In this document: in pieces, positions 16,206 through 23,340 of the stretch
How positions within the stretch are numbered: position 1 is the first letter of the stretch
How the letters are laid out: each line of letters begins with the position of its first letter
Origin: CAXBID01 sp049791475
Lineage (GTDB): Bacteria; Bacteroidota; Bacteroidia; Flavobacteriales; Flavobacteriaceae
DNA: 35,387 nucleotides
Assembly (NCBI GenBank): GCA_049791475.1
Contig: JBAQZZ010000169.1
Location: 1 to 35,387, forward strand
Direction: 5' to 3'
Program-made: the position numbers and the translations under genes
Notes under the pieces: model-generated
Told to the model about the DNA's origin: nothing
Databases searched by the model: none
The model's input: only the letters and a program-made list of their open reading frames with translations

Positions 16206-16730
16206 ATGAAAACAAATTTTTTACTAGTAGTACTTTCAATTTTATTATTTACAGCTTGCCAAGAGCAAGAGAAAAAGCGATATTTTGCAGAATCTCCTGA
16301 AATAGATGTCTTAAAAGCAGGTATAAAAGCCTACGAAACTGGAGATTGGGATACTTGGAAATCTCACTTTGCAGATACAGCTAAGGTTTTTGTGAATTCT
16401 GATAAAAGTATAAATGTTGCTAAACGATTAGAAGATTTAAGTAGCGGTTCAACAATCTTGTCTTCCTACGGTTTTGATCATGATAAAGAATACATGGAAA
16501 TGGTTCTTGATAAAGATGACGAAACTTGGGTGTATTATTGGGCGCAGTGGAATGGTGAATTTACAACTACTAAACGAAAAGTTTCAGTTCCTATTCATCT
16601 TGCGGTTCAATTTATTGATGGTAAAATTGTTACAGAACACATTTATTATGATGGGACAGAAATGAATAAAGCCATAGAAGAAGTGACTGTAATAGAAGAA
16701 GCAGTTGCACAAGCTGAAGTAGAAGAATAA
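16206..16730 (+). CDS. SnoaL/NTF2-like lipoprotein
   Basis: 174 residues. The signal MKTNFLLVVLSILLFTAC ends in a clear lipobox (FTAC), so it is a membrane-anchored periplasmic or surface protein. Residues 30-160 have the NTF2-like layout: a helical start (IDVLKAGIKAYETGDWDTWK), FADTAKVFVN, then beta-rich WVYYWAQWNGEFTT and HLAVQFIDGKIVTEHIYYDG. NTF2-like folds bind small molecules or act as enzymes; nothing shows which here. The C-terminus is acidic. It is probably co-transcribed with the secreted protein that begins 26 bases downstream. Confidence 0.8.
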   Translation: MKTNFLLVVLSILLFTACQEQEKKRYFAESPEIDVLKAGIKAYETGDWDTWKSHFADTAKVFVNSDKSINVAKRLEDLSSGSTILSSYGFDHDKEYMEMVLDKDDETWVYYWAQWNGEFTTTKRKVSVPIHLAVQFIDGKIVTEHIYYDGTEMNKAIEEVTVIEEAVAQAEVEE

Positions 16731-16756
16731 ATTTTAACCAACCAAAAATATAAATT

Positions 16757-17512
16757 ATGAAAACTTTAAAAAATTTATCAATTCTAACATTTACGATTTG
16801 CTTATTAGTTAATTTTTCTTTTGCCCAACAAAAATTTCGTGTACATGAGGATATTATAAAACCCTCTCATGTTATGGAATATGAAGGTATTCTGGCAGAA
16901 ATGATGGCTTTAGTTAATAAACATAAAGTAAAAGATGCTAGTTGGATAACGCTCACTTCAATCAATTCACATTATATGTATATCGCTCCCATTAGTAATT
17001 ATGCAGATTTAGATAAACCATCATTCATTACGCAGTTGGTAGAAAAAGAGGGCGCTGAAAAAATAAAGGATCTTTTTGACCGTATGGATAAGTGTTATGA
17101 CACAGAACTTGATTACACTATAACCTTAGATAGCGAACTGTCATACATGCCAAATGGCATTACACAAACTCCAGAGGGAGAGAACTATAGACAAAATCAC
17201 GTATTATATGTAACCCCGAGTAAACGCGCAGTGGTAAAAGAAAAATTACAAGCATTAAAAGCACTTTATACAAGTAAAAAATCTAAATTATATTACAGAG
17301 TATATAAAAGTGGCTTTGGTACAGATGGTGAGTATTATATGGTAGCCGTAGCTGCTAAAGATGCTGAAGATTATGCAAAAAAAAGTAACGAAAACGAAAC
17401 TTTAATTGGAGAAGAATTACAAAGTGCAATAAACGAGATGTATTTTAATAGCTTGAGATATGAAAAAATAGAAGGTATGATTAGACCAGATTTGGCCTAT
17501 TCTTCAAAATAA
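16757..17512 (+). CDS. Secreted protein of unknown function
   Basis: 251 residues. A signal peptide (MKTLKNLSILTFTICLLVNFSFAQ) is followed by about 225 residues. Two stretches look alike in layout: residues 27-90 (FRVHEDIIKPSHVMEYEGIL and SHYMYIAPISNYADL) and 145-210 (HVLYVTPSKRAVVKEKLQAL and EYYMVAVAAKDAEDYA). Each has a strand, a helix and a second strand, as in tandem ferredoxin-like or NIPSNAP/ABM-type domains. This is inference from pattern only. It is the second gene of a pair with the NTF2-like lipoprotein; a strong terminator follows. Confidence 0.7.
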   Translation: MKTLKNLSILTFTICLLVNFSFAQQKFRVHEDIIKPSHVMEYEGILAEMMALVNKHKVKDASWITLTSINSHYMYIAPISNYADLDKPSFITQLVEKEGAEKIKDLFDRMDKCYDTELDYTITLDSELSYMPNGITQTPEGENYRQNHVLYVTPSKRAVVKEKLQALKALYTSKKSKLYYRVYKSGFGTDGEYYMVAVAAKDAEDYAKKSNENETLIGEELQSAINEMYFNSLRYEKIEGMIRPDLAYSSK

Positions 17513-17520
17513 ATTAACAA

Positions 17521-17555
17521 AAAACCCTTCTTAATTATTAAGAAGGGTTTTTTTA
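17521..17555. terminator. Bidirectional Rho-independent terminator
   Basis: A perfect 14-base stem AAAACCCTTCTTAA / TTAAGAAGGGTTTT with a 3-base loop and T runs on both sides. It sits between the plus-strand secreted gene (stop at 17512) and the 3' end of rnpB on the minus strand, so it serves both. Confidence 0.9.
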
Positions 17556-17676
17556 TGATAAAGTAAATCTATAAGCCGAATTCTGTACTCAAAAAGAGCC
17601 CTTATCATTTATCTGAGTGCATTATTACTAATACACTTTAGCTGCCTACCCTCCAACAATCGAGCGTGCCACCCGC

Positions 17677-17694
17677 TCCCAATAGCTATCGGGA
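17677..17694. repeat. Interspersed palindrome inside an rnpB arm
   Basis: TCCCAATAGCTATCGGGA, one base from the perfect palindrome at 12345-12362. In the RNA it forms a complete hairpin (the changed base gives a G-U pair) within the P13/P14 area, closed by CCAAC/GTTGG. Confidence 0.7.
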
Positions 17695-17845
17695 CGTTGG
17701 TATACATGACATTGCACCACATAGAGTTTACCTGGTTTCACTACGGCATTACCCGTACATACTTTCTGTTGCACTTTTCCTAACCTCACGGTTGGTGGTT
17801 ATTAGCCACTATGTTGCACTGCGGTGTTCGGACTTTCCTCCCTTA

Positions 17846-17921
17846 GTGCTGAACTTGTTTCAGTACCTATTTCAATAAAGTTCTAAGCTAAATTGATAAG
17901 ATACCGAAACAAGTTCAGCAC
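17846..17921. repeat. Long inverted repeat forming rnpB helix P3
   Basis: GTGCTGAACTTGTTTCAGTA (17846-17865) and its near-perfect complement (17902-17921, one mismatch) around 36 bases. The core GAAACAAGTTCA also occurs at the 5' end of dnaX (24896-24907). In RNase P RNA this arm stands where the usually short P3 helix belongs. Confidence 0.7.
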
Positions 17922-17949
17922 AAAAGCGATAAGGCGATTTACTTAAGTA

Positions 17950-17982
17950 CAAAAGTACAATTCTAAAAATTCAAATTCCAAA
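17950..17982 (-). promoter_or_regulatory. Promoter of rnpB
   Basis: On the minus strand TACTTTTG (17957-17950) fits the Bacteroidota -7 box TAnnTTTG, and TTTG (17982-17979) lies 21 bases before it as the -33 box. Transcription would begin about 6 bases later, at the first base of helix P1 (17944). Confidence 0.65.
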
Positions 17983-18002
17983 TTCCAACAACTAAAATTT
18001 GT

Positions 18003-18153
18003 GCGTTACCACAAGGGTCAGGCTTTCCGTTATATCTTTTTTGTGCTGAAGGTATTTTAGTATCCATTAAGTGGTTTCTACACATTTTAAATAAGTTTCA
18101 AACTAAACCTTTTAGTTAAGCACAAAAAAGGATGCCACTGCAATCCCTAACGC
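18003..18153 (-). ncRNA. Candidate structured RNA upstream of rnpB
   Basis: On the minus strand the element begins GCGTTAGGGATTGCAGTGG and ends GGAAAGCCTGACCC...TAACGC. The outer ends GCGTTA/TAACGC pair (18148-18153 with 18003-18008), and an inner perfect 11-base stem TTTTTTGTGCT/AGCACAAAAAA (18119-18129 with 18037-18047) closes a variable 71-base tip. The conserved-looking flanks with a variable tip are typical of a structured RNA or a mobile repeat. I believe similar sequences recur in flavobacteria, possibly the Flavo-1 RNA family, but I cannot verify this. No promoter is clear. The rest of 17946-18266 holds no ORF. Confidence 0.45.
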
Positions 18154-18266
18154 GCTTGCCTACTAGCTTAGGTTATATGAATTGAGAACTGTGTGTTTTT
18201 TGGAAAGGTTTGTTTAACGCTGTTATATAATAGTGTCGAGAAGGATATTTTTTTACCATTTTTGGC

Positions 18267-19364
18267 TTATGCTAATTGCAGTTTAATATACTTAGATGGT
18301 AAAACACCATAAGCCTCATAAAAACATTTTGAAAAATAAGTTGGACTACTGAATCCTGTTTCATAAGCAATTTCAGAAATATTTGATACTTGTCTGTCTA
18401 ATAATGCCAGTGCCTTATTCAATCTATATTCTTTTAAAAAACTATTCGGAGACTTTCCTATTATAGACATCATTGTCCTATATAATTTAGATTTACTATA
18501 ACCCAATTTTTTACTAAAATCTAATGCGCTTGTAGTCGATTGATTCCATATCGTCTCAGTGTATTCCAATAAACTTACGAGAAATTCTTTTTCAACAACA
18601 GTTAATGATTTAACCTCTTTTATGTTAATTGGGTGGTTTCGATTCTCACTTTCATATAAATCTATAACTTCTGGCGATAGTAATATTTTGCCGTTAATTG
18701 TATAACACAAATAGCTAGCTTCTTTTATCGTATCCTCAAAAATGCTTTCATTTTTGGTTACTGGAATACCTGCACTTATACCTATGTTAAATTCTAAATC
18801 TGGAGTTATTACACAATTATATAATTCTTGAATCTTTATTGCGCTTTTAACAGCATTCGTGACACTGGTAAATGACATTAAAAAAGAATTTGCTTCATGC
18901 TTAACAACACGTCCATTCTGATTATTAACAATATTTATTATTGATTTGTTATAACCACGAATAGCTGCGTGTAATGTTTCAATATTTTCAGTTCTTAAAA
19001 CGTTCTTTTTTATATTAACAACCATCAATGTCCTAAAAGCTGAGTCGTTAATAATATTTAGTTTTGTGTTTTGTGATTTCTCTGGATCTTCAATACGGCC
19101 TAAAAAAGATTCGACTATAGTATCATTTACTTCTATGATGCGTTGTGGAATATCGCCATGTGCCTCTTTGTGTAATTCAATAATTGCCTTTTTATTTGGA
19201 GCTTCGATTAAACAAAATGCCGTTTGTCTTTTTTCATCACACCAATAGGTTAAGCCACGACAATTATATTTATGTTCAATTTTTAAATCAGCTTGATGCA
19301 TTTCAGCAACGTGCTTTGCGGTTATACCTTGTGGTACATCATGAAAATCCATATAAATTGGCAT
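18267..19364 (-). CDS. Three-domain regulator: DUF4242 + degenerate class III cyclase + AraC HTH
   Basis: 365 residues. Residues 1-95 (MPIYMDFHDVPQGITAKHVA, CRGLTYWCDEKRQTAFCLIE, HKEAHGDIP) form a DUF4242 domain, a family that includes nickel-binding proteins. Residues about 110-240 follow the class III nucleotidyl cyclase layout (VVKHEANSFLMSF, FNIGISAGIPV, GKILLSPEVIDL), but the metal-binding Asp positions are replaced (VVNIKK for FTDIV; HEANSF for HTGDGF), so it should not make cAMP. Residues 265-362 are a complete AraC double helix-turn-helix (LGYSKSKLYRTMMSIIGKSP, IAYETGFSSPTYFSKCF). Inference: the first two domains sense a signal and the third binds DNA. The neighbour 19454-19831 encodes a secreted DUF4242 protein and is the obvious candidate target or partner. 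Confidence 0.85.
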   Translation of the reverse strand: MPIYMDFHDVPQGITAKHVAEMHQADLKIEHKYNCRGLTYWCDEKRQTAFCLIEAPNKKAIIELHKEAHGDIPQRIIEVNDTIVESFLGRIEDPEKSQNTKLNIINDSAFRTLMVVNIKKNVLRTENIETLHAAIRGYNKSIINIVNNQNGRVVKHEANSFLMSFTSVTNAVKSAIKIQELYNCVITPDLEFNIGISAGIPVTKNESIFEDTIKEASYLCYTINGKILLSPEVIDLYESENRNHPINIKEVKSLTVVEKEFLVSLLEYTETIWNQSTTSALDFSKKLGYSKSKLYRTMMSIIGKSPNSFLKEYRLNKALALLDRQVSNISEIAYETGFSSPTYFSKCFYEAYGVLPSKYIKLQLA

Positions 19365-19395
19365 GTGTCTATTTTTTAGTTAAGATACTAATTTT

Positions 19396-19442
19396 AACAT
19401 ATAAGAAGCTGTCAATCTCTCAAAGACAACTTCTTATATGTT
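19396..19442. terminator. Hairpin between the DUF4242 gene and the regulator
   Basis: Arms AACATATAAGAAG and CTTCTTATATGTT pair perfectly, extended inward by TGTC/GACA after one mismatch. It begins 12 bases after the DUF4242 stop (minus strand) and ends 31 bases before the regulator start. There is no strong T tail, so it may only dampen read-through or protect the upstream message end. Confidence 0.5.
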
Positions 19443-19453
19443 ATAAAGTATTT

Positions 19454-19831
19454 TTATTGTTCAGCTGTTGCTGGACTAATTGTTGTGCTTACTTCGCTTA
19501 TTGAGTTTGCTGGAAAACCGCATTTTTTTGCGTGTTCTTCAATTAATTCTTTATTTTCTGCTTCGTAAACACAATAAATTTTGTTACCGGTAACATAACT
19601 ATGTTGCCATTTAATTTTAGTACCCATTTCTGTTAATGCAGCACAAGATGTTTGAGAGATTTCTTTTAGTTGTTCTGCTGTTAAGTCTCCTGCTCCCGGA
19701 ATAATGCGTTCGATTACATAAGTTTTCATAATATCATTGTTTTTAGATGTTGTTTGATCTCCTATTCGTTGTGCTTGTGCATAATTTAGAGTAAACACAA
19801 TAAGGACTAAAATTAATTTGATTGTTTTCAT
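19454..19831 (-). CDS. Secreted DUF4242 protein
   Basis: 125 residues. A signal peptide (MKTIKLILVLIVFTLNYAQA) and a short linker precede an internal Met35, where the DUF4242 domain proper begins (MKTYVIERIIPGAG), as if a signal had been added to a cytoplasmic protein. The domain continues with QTSCAALTEMGTKIKWQHSY, NKIYCVYEAENKELIEEHAKKCG and a short Ala/Thr tail. DUF4242 includes small ferredoxin-like nickel-binding proteins; whether this one binds metal is not shown, though two His and three Cys residues are available. It sits 89 bases upstream of the regulator that carries the same domain, on the same strand. Confidence 0.8.
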   Translation of the reverse strand: MKTIKLILVLIVFTLNYAQAQRIGDQTTSKNNDIMKTYVIERIIPGAGDLTAEQLKEISQTSCAALTEMGTKIKWQHSYVTGNKIYCVYEAENKELIEEHAKKCGFPANSISEVSTTISPATAEQ

Positions 19832-19858
19832 GGTATATGTTTTAAATTTTTAATACTT

Positions 19859-19920
19859 CAAAACTAAAACAACTTAAAATCAATGAATTATACTTTTAGT
19901 CCAAAAAATCATAATTTTGG
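19859..19920 (-). promoter_or_regulatory. Promoter and candidate operator of the DUF4242 gene
   Basis: On the minus strand TAGTTTTG (19866-19859) fits the -7 box TAnnTTTG, 27 bases before the start codon. Farther upstream, CCAAAA (19901-19906) and TTTTGG (19915-19920) form an inverted repeat around 8 bases, a suitable place for an activator such as the adjacent AraC-type regulator. The -33 box is weak, which would fit activator dependence. Confidence 0.4.
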
Positions 19921-20103
19921 TTCAACCCTTTTTTTATGCTTGTAGTGAGCAATAAAATAACCTCAATGGTTTATGTATGTAACACAAACCATAAGAGTCA
20001 TTATGACCAAAAATCAAAAAGATCCTTGCTTTTGTAACAGAAAAGAATGATGGCTAAAATAATAGATGTAGAAATAATTTTATATGTGGTAAAAATGAAA
20101 AGG

Positions 20104-20831
20104 CTAGTTTTTCATTTTATTCATTAATTCATTTTCCTTACGAAACATTTCTTTAATAACTGCTCCATCAGAAGGTTGTTCTTCAAGAGTTTCAGGATCC
20201 CATTAACTTCGTTCAGAGGCGAAGAAATCTTCACCATAAATGTGAATACCACCTGTAAATCTCCTTAATGGATTAGTTACAGAATGAATGGCATTAACAT
20301 CTAGTTTAGCTGTATCACCTTCGAATAAACATCTAGCTAATTTACCTTCAATTCCTTTGTCAGTTCTTTCCCAAAGAATATTATCTTCTCTACCAGTATA
20401 AATACCAATATTAGCCCACATGGTATGGTTATGTGGTAATAAATTCATTTGAGGTGTCCAAGAAGCTGCAAATATTATAAGCTCCTTACTTCTTAAGAAT
20501 ACTTTTAGTCCTGCTTATGTTGGATTGCCTACTGCCTTAATCATAGCTTTGAGATCATAAACACCTCTAGCTAACACTTCTCTAACTTGATCTTGAGCAT
20601 TTGGTCCGTTGTTAGCTTCAATACAGTCTTCAATAAACTTTTGCATCTGGATTAAATTTTTTTCTTCCACAGGAATAATTCTTTCCCCATGGTCCAATGC
20701 TTCTATTGATATTTCTGTCATTCCAGATGTCGCAAAGGAAGGAAGAGCAGCCAAACTAAGTCCAAGCCCTAAAAGGTTTTAATCATTCCTCTTCTCGATA
20801 GTTTATTAACATGCTTTTTAGTTGAAGCCAT
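20104..20831 (-). pseudogene. Cysteine-dioxygenase-like cupin with Tat signal, inactivated by three lesions
   Basis: The frame from the ATG at 20831 would give about 243 residues: a twin-arginine signal (LSRRGMIKTF, then a hydrophobic GLGLSLAALPSFA), a helical region (IEDCIEANNGPNAQDQVREV) and a cupin body (QMNLLPHNHTMWANIGIYTG, NAIHSVTNPLRRFTGGIHIY, GEDFFASERS, WDPETLEEQP). This matches cysteine-dioxygenase-type metal enzymes (COG5553-like). Three lesions are seen: one T missing from the run near 20780 in the signal region, a TAA at 20515-20517 and a TAA at 20203-20205. The frame beyond each stop continues with conserved sequence to the natural TAG at 20104-20106, so decay is recent. The two open pieces are not separate genes. 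Confidence 0.85.
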
Positions 20832-20900
20832 AGTATCGTTGTTTATTTTTTAATGCTATTAAATATACGAAAAACCTGTATGAACCTTTTATTAATCAGA

Positions 20901-22232
20901 TTATTCCAATGGTTTTAGGAAGTTTTGACTTGCATATTCACCAATTTTTGTTCCTAATTTATTACCCTCTTCGGAATCATATCTAAAATGAATTCCTAAA
21001 TATAATCTAGACATAGCGCCCTCTAGAGCCGCTTCTGAAAAGCTATCAAAGGTACGTTCAGGTGGATCCATTTTCATTTTTTCAGACATGGGACCTGCAC
21101 TATCAACTTCGGGAACTACCATAGTGAATTTATAGTTGTCACCGAACCCTAAAGTGTTTGCAAGTACTGTCATGCCAGCAGCACCTGCTGTACCATGGGC
21201 AGATGGATACGATGGAAATGGGTAGGTGTGTTTATGAAGTGTATTCCAGTTAGTGTCTGGTTCTGTATCTGGATTTTCATCATTGGCTGCCCAACGTATG
21301 GCGGTATATGGTCTCCAATGATTATAGAAAAACTTGTTATCAAAAACAGATACGTAAGCGTCGTAAATTGTCATATTTAATAGTGCCAATGACCTTGTTG
21401 CGTCCCAGAGATTCAAATTCTCTTTCTCTATTAATTCATCAGCCAATCTATTCATAGAGATTTCTAAAAATTCCTTCCACCACATAGCAAAATGTGCTTG
21501 ATCTTTTGTTCTAGTCGTACTTACGGTTGCCCCAACTTCTTTTACTTCATTGTAAGCTTTTGTGTATTCAGCAGTATTTATTTCTGGTGGAGGTGGCGAC
21601 CTAAAATGATCTGAACTTGTTAATAGAAAAGTCTTTGCCTTAGACATACCTGCACCAAATATAAACCCTTCTGGAGTACCGCTATGCTCATTAAATTCGG
21701 CGTAAACACCAGGCGACATGGGATGCCAAGTGTATTCTGACTGTTCATTCCAAGTGTCATTATTCCTTACTTTTAATATGGCTTGAGCGGATGCCTTACC
21801 GAGTTCAATTCCTTTTTCTTTTGAATCTTCACCCTTTACAGTATTTAGCCAAAGATTGAGTTCTTTGCTTAATTCATCTTTTTTATCGGGATACTGACTT
21901 ACAACAACTTCATAGGCTGCTTGTGCGGTGGCTGCAATCGGATTAGCTGTTGGAGCCTCTCCTTTATAGGCATATGTTGTGTATTTAGCAGTAATTGCGT
22001 TAAGGGCATCATGCATGGCGACATCCATCATTGCTACTGTTCTAACACCTTTTAAGGTAAAAAGGTTATCTTCTGCAATGGCGTATTCTATAATTTTATC
22101 ATTCCATTTTGTGACCAACTCACCATTAAAATCTTCAATTTCCTGTGAATTTGACTTGCAGCCTTGTAAGACCATAAACATAAATAATAAAATTAATTTA
22201 AAATGTTCTTGTAGTCGATTTTTTGCTCTCAT
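20901..22232 (-). CDS. Vanadium-dependent haloperoxidase-type PAP2 lipoprotein
   Basis: 443 residues. The signal ends at Cys25 (LILLFMFMVLQGC), so it is a lipoprotein. The vanadate/phosphate pocket of the haloperoxidase and acid phosphatase superfamily is complete: Lys300-x6-Arg307-Pro308 (KFFYNHWRP), PSAH at 343-346 with the acid-base His346, and Ser408-Arg409-x3-Gly413-x-His415 (SRLYLGIHFRYD). The layout, with long helical N-terminal half, fits bacterial vanadium haloperoxidase homologues and not the small PAP2 phosphatases. Halide oxidation is possible, but such homologues can also be phosphatases. It lies downstream of an AraC regulator (95-base gap) and next to the dead dioxygenase gene. 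Confidence 0.88.
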   Translation of the reverse strand: MRAKNRLQEHFKLILLFMFMVLQGCKSNSQEIEDFNGELVTKWNDKIIEYAIAEDNLFTLKGVRTVAMMDVAMHDALNAITAKYTTYAYKGEAPTANPIAATAQAAYEVVVSQYPDKKDELSKELNLWLNTVKGEDSKEKGIELGKASAQAILKVRNNDTWNEQSEYTWHPMSPGVYAEFNEHSGTPEGFIFGAGMSKAKTFLLTSSDHFRSPPPPEINTAEYTKAYNEVKEVGATVSTTRTKDQAHFAMWWKEFLEISMNRLADELIEKENLNLWDATRSLALLNMTIYDAYVSVFDNKFFYNHWRPYTAIRWAANDENPDTEPDTNWNTLHKHTYPFPSYPSAHGTAGAAGMTVLANTLGFGDNYKFTMVVPEVDSAGPMSEKMKMDPPERTFDSFSEAALEGAMSRLYLGIHFRYDSEEGNKLGTKIGEYASQNFLKPLE

Positions 22233-22249
22233 AATAATTCATTTAAAAT

Positions 22250-22259
22250 GTTATATAAC
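22250..22259. promoter_or_regulatory. Palindrome upstream of the haloperoxidase-type gene
   Basis: GTTATATAAC, a perfect palindrome with A/T-rich flanks that extend the symmetry, 17 bases before the start codon at 22232. It could be an operator, or by chance in AT-rich DNA. A related TGTTATATAATAG occurs near 18222. Confidence 0.25.
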
Positions 22260-22327
22260 AATTTTAAGGAAACTAATCGAGATAAAATTTGTTCAGAAAA
22301 TCAAAAAATGTGCTAAACGTCTCAAAA

Positions 22328-23227
22328 TTAATGTACTGTCATTTTTTGCTTTTTGTATTTCAATGGAGAATAATTATAGAAACCTTTGAAAACTTTTATA
22401 AAATGAGACGTATTTTCGAAACCACAATCAAGCGTGATTTCATTTATATTCATATCTGTAGTTTCTAGTAAATATTTACCATATTGAATTCTTTTGATTT
22501 TTAACCATTTCCCTGGTGTTGTTCCATAAATTTTTGAAAAATCGCGATGGAATGTAGCCAGACTCCGATCACTTAATTTGGCAAAATCGGCCAATTTCAA
22601 ATTAAATACAAAATTCTCCTCCATTATGGGCTTAAGTGGTTTTTTTCCTGTATTGCAGATTTCTTTAAAACATTTTGTTGTTAAAGGATTGTGTCCACTT
22701 GTAGCAATATTTATAATCAGCTCTTTAAATTTTACTTTAAGTAAACTTTTGGAGGGCTTTGTTTCCTGAGAAAAATAGTTGAGTACCGTATTAAAATAAT
22801 CGATCAGGCTGTTATCAAGATTTAAAGGAATAACCGAATCGGTTGTTTCATTGTCAGATTCAGCAACATACAAATCTGTGTCATTTATAATAACTTGTCT
22901 TATAAATTCATCTGGAATGAAAATTAGTAATGCGCAAAAGTCACCATCTAAAATTTTGAAAACACGATGAACACCTTTTTTTAAAAACACACCATCTCCA
23001 ACGGTAAGGTAATATTCATCTGTTGGGGTTTTCCACTTTCCACCACCTTTAATGATATAACAGAAGTAATTTTTTTTAGTAGAATAGTCAACAGGAGAAC
23101 CTTCTAATGGACAGTCATAAGCAGTGAACAATAGTTCATCTACTGAAAATTGTCTGAAAATCGGATTGTTTTCTATGAATTTATAGAAATCTATTATCTC
23201 TCTTTTCTCTGCCTTTCTATCTATCAT
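22328..23227 (-). CDS. AraC-family transcriptional regulator with cupin-like sensor domain
   Basis: 299 residues. The N-terminal half (about 20-175) has the cupin/ExsA-like pattern of AraC sensors (YFCYIIKGGGKWKTPTDEYY, LTVGDGVFLKKGVHRVF). The C-terminal 100 residues hold the two helix-turn-helix units (LKLADFAKLSDRSLATFHRD with FSKIYGTTPGKWL, and ITLDCGFENTSHFIKVFKGF with YNYSPLKY). No ligand can be deduced. It precedes the haloperoxidase-type gene on the same strand by 95 bases and follows the YfcC-type transporter by 113 bases. Either may be its target. Confidence 0.88.
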   Translation of the reverse strand: MIDRKAEKREIIDFYKFIENNPIFRQFSVDELLFTAYDCPLEGSPVDYSTKKNYFCYIIKGGGKWKTPTDEYYLTVGDGVFLKKGVHRVFKILDGDFCALLIFIPDEFIRQVIINDTDLYVAESDNETTDSVIPLNLDNSLIDYFNTVLNYFSQETKPSKSLLKVKFKELIINIATSGHNPLTTKCFKEICNTGKKPLKPIMEENFVFNLKLADFAKLSDRSLATFHRDFSKIYGTTPGKWLKIKRIQYGKYLLETTDMNINEITLDCGFENTSHFIKVFKGFYNYSPLKYKKQKMTVH

Positions 23228-23340
23228 GAATAAATAATTGATTTTATTCTTTAAGTAACACCTAATTAAATAGTTAAGTTCGTTCTACTAAGATATAATA
23301 AATTTAGATAACTGTATTTTACACACTACAATTATCAATA

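Larger units (their letters stand above)
17560..17945 (-). ncRNA. rnpB: RNase P RNA (bacterial class A)
   Basis: The catalytic RNA of RNase P, which trims the 5' ends of pre-tRNAs. On the minus strand the universal core is seen: GGAGGAAAGTCCGAACACC (P4 5' side), AGTGCAACAGAAAG, GGTAATGCCG...AGGTAAACTC, GGAGGGTAGGCAGC, and the 3' ACAGAATTCGGCTTAT. Helix P1 pairs AAGTAAATC at the 5' end (17936-17944) with GATTTACTT at the 3' end (17561-17569), which fixes both ends. Two peripheral arms, P3 and one in the P13/P14 area, are unusual palindromes that match interspersed repeats elsewhere in the window. About 385 nt. Its promoter lies just upstream and a strong terminator just downstream. Confidence 0.93.

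Noticed and set aside
17666..17878. 70-residue ORF on the plus strand
   Set aside because: It is antisense to rnpB and has no coding features.
19966..19992. Inverted repeat ATGGTTT/AAACCAT as a terminator or operator
   Set aside because: Only 7 bases with a 13-base loop, no T run and no adjacent start; chance is likely in this AT-rich gap, where I see nothing else firm between 19921 and 20103.
20203..20754. Two small separate genes (81 and 79 residues)
   Set aside because: Both lie in one frame, are joined by conserved sequence across the stops, and together make one dioxygenase-like pseudogene.
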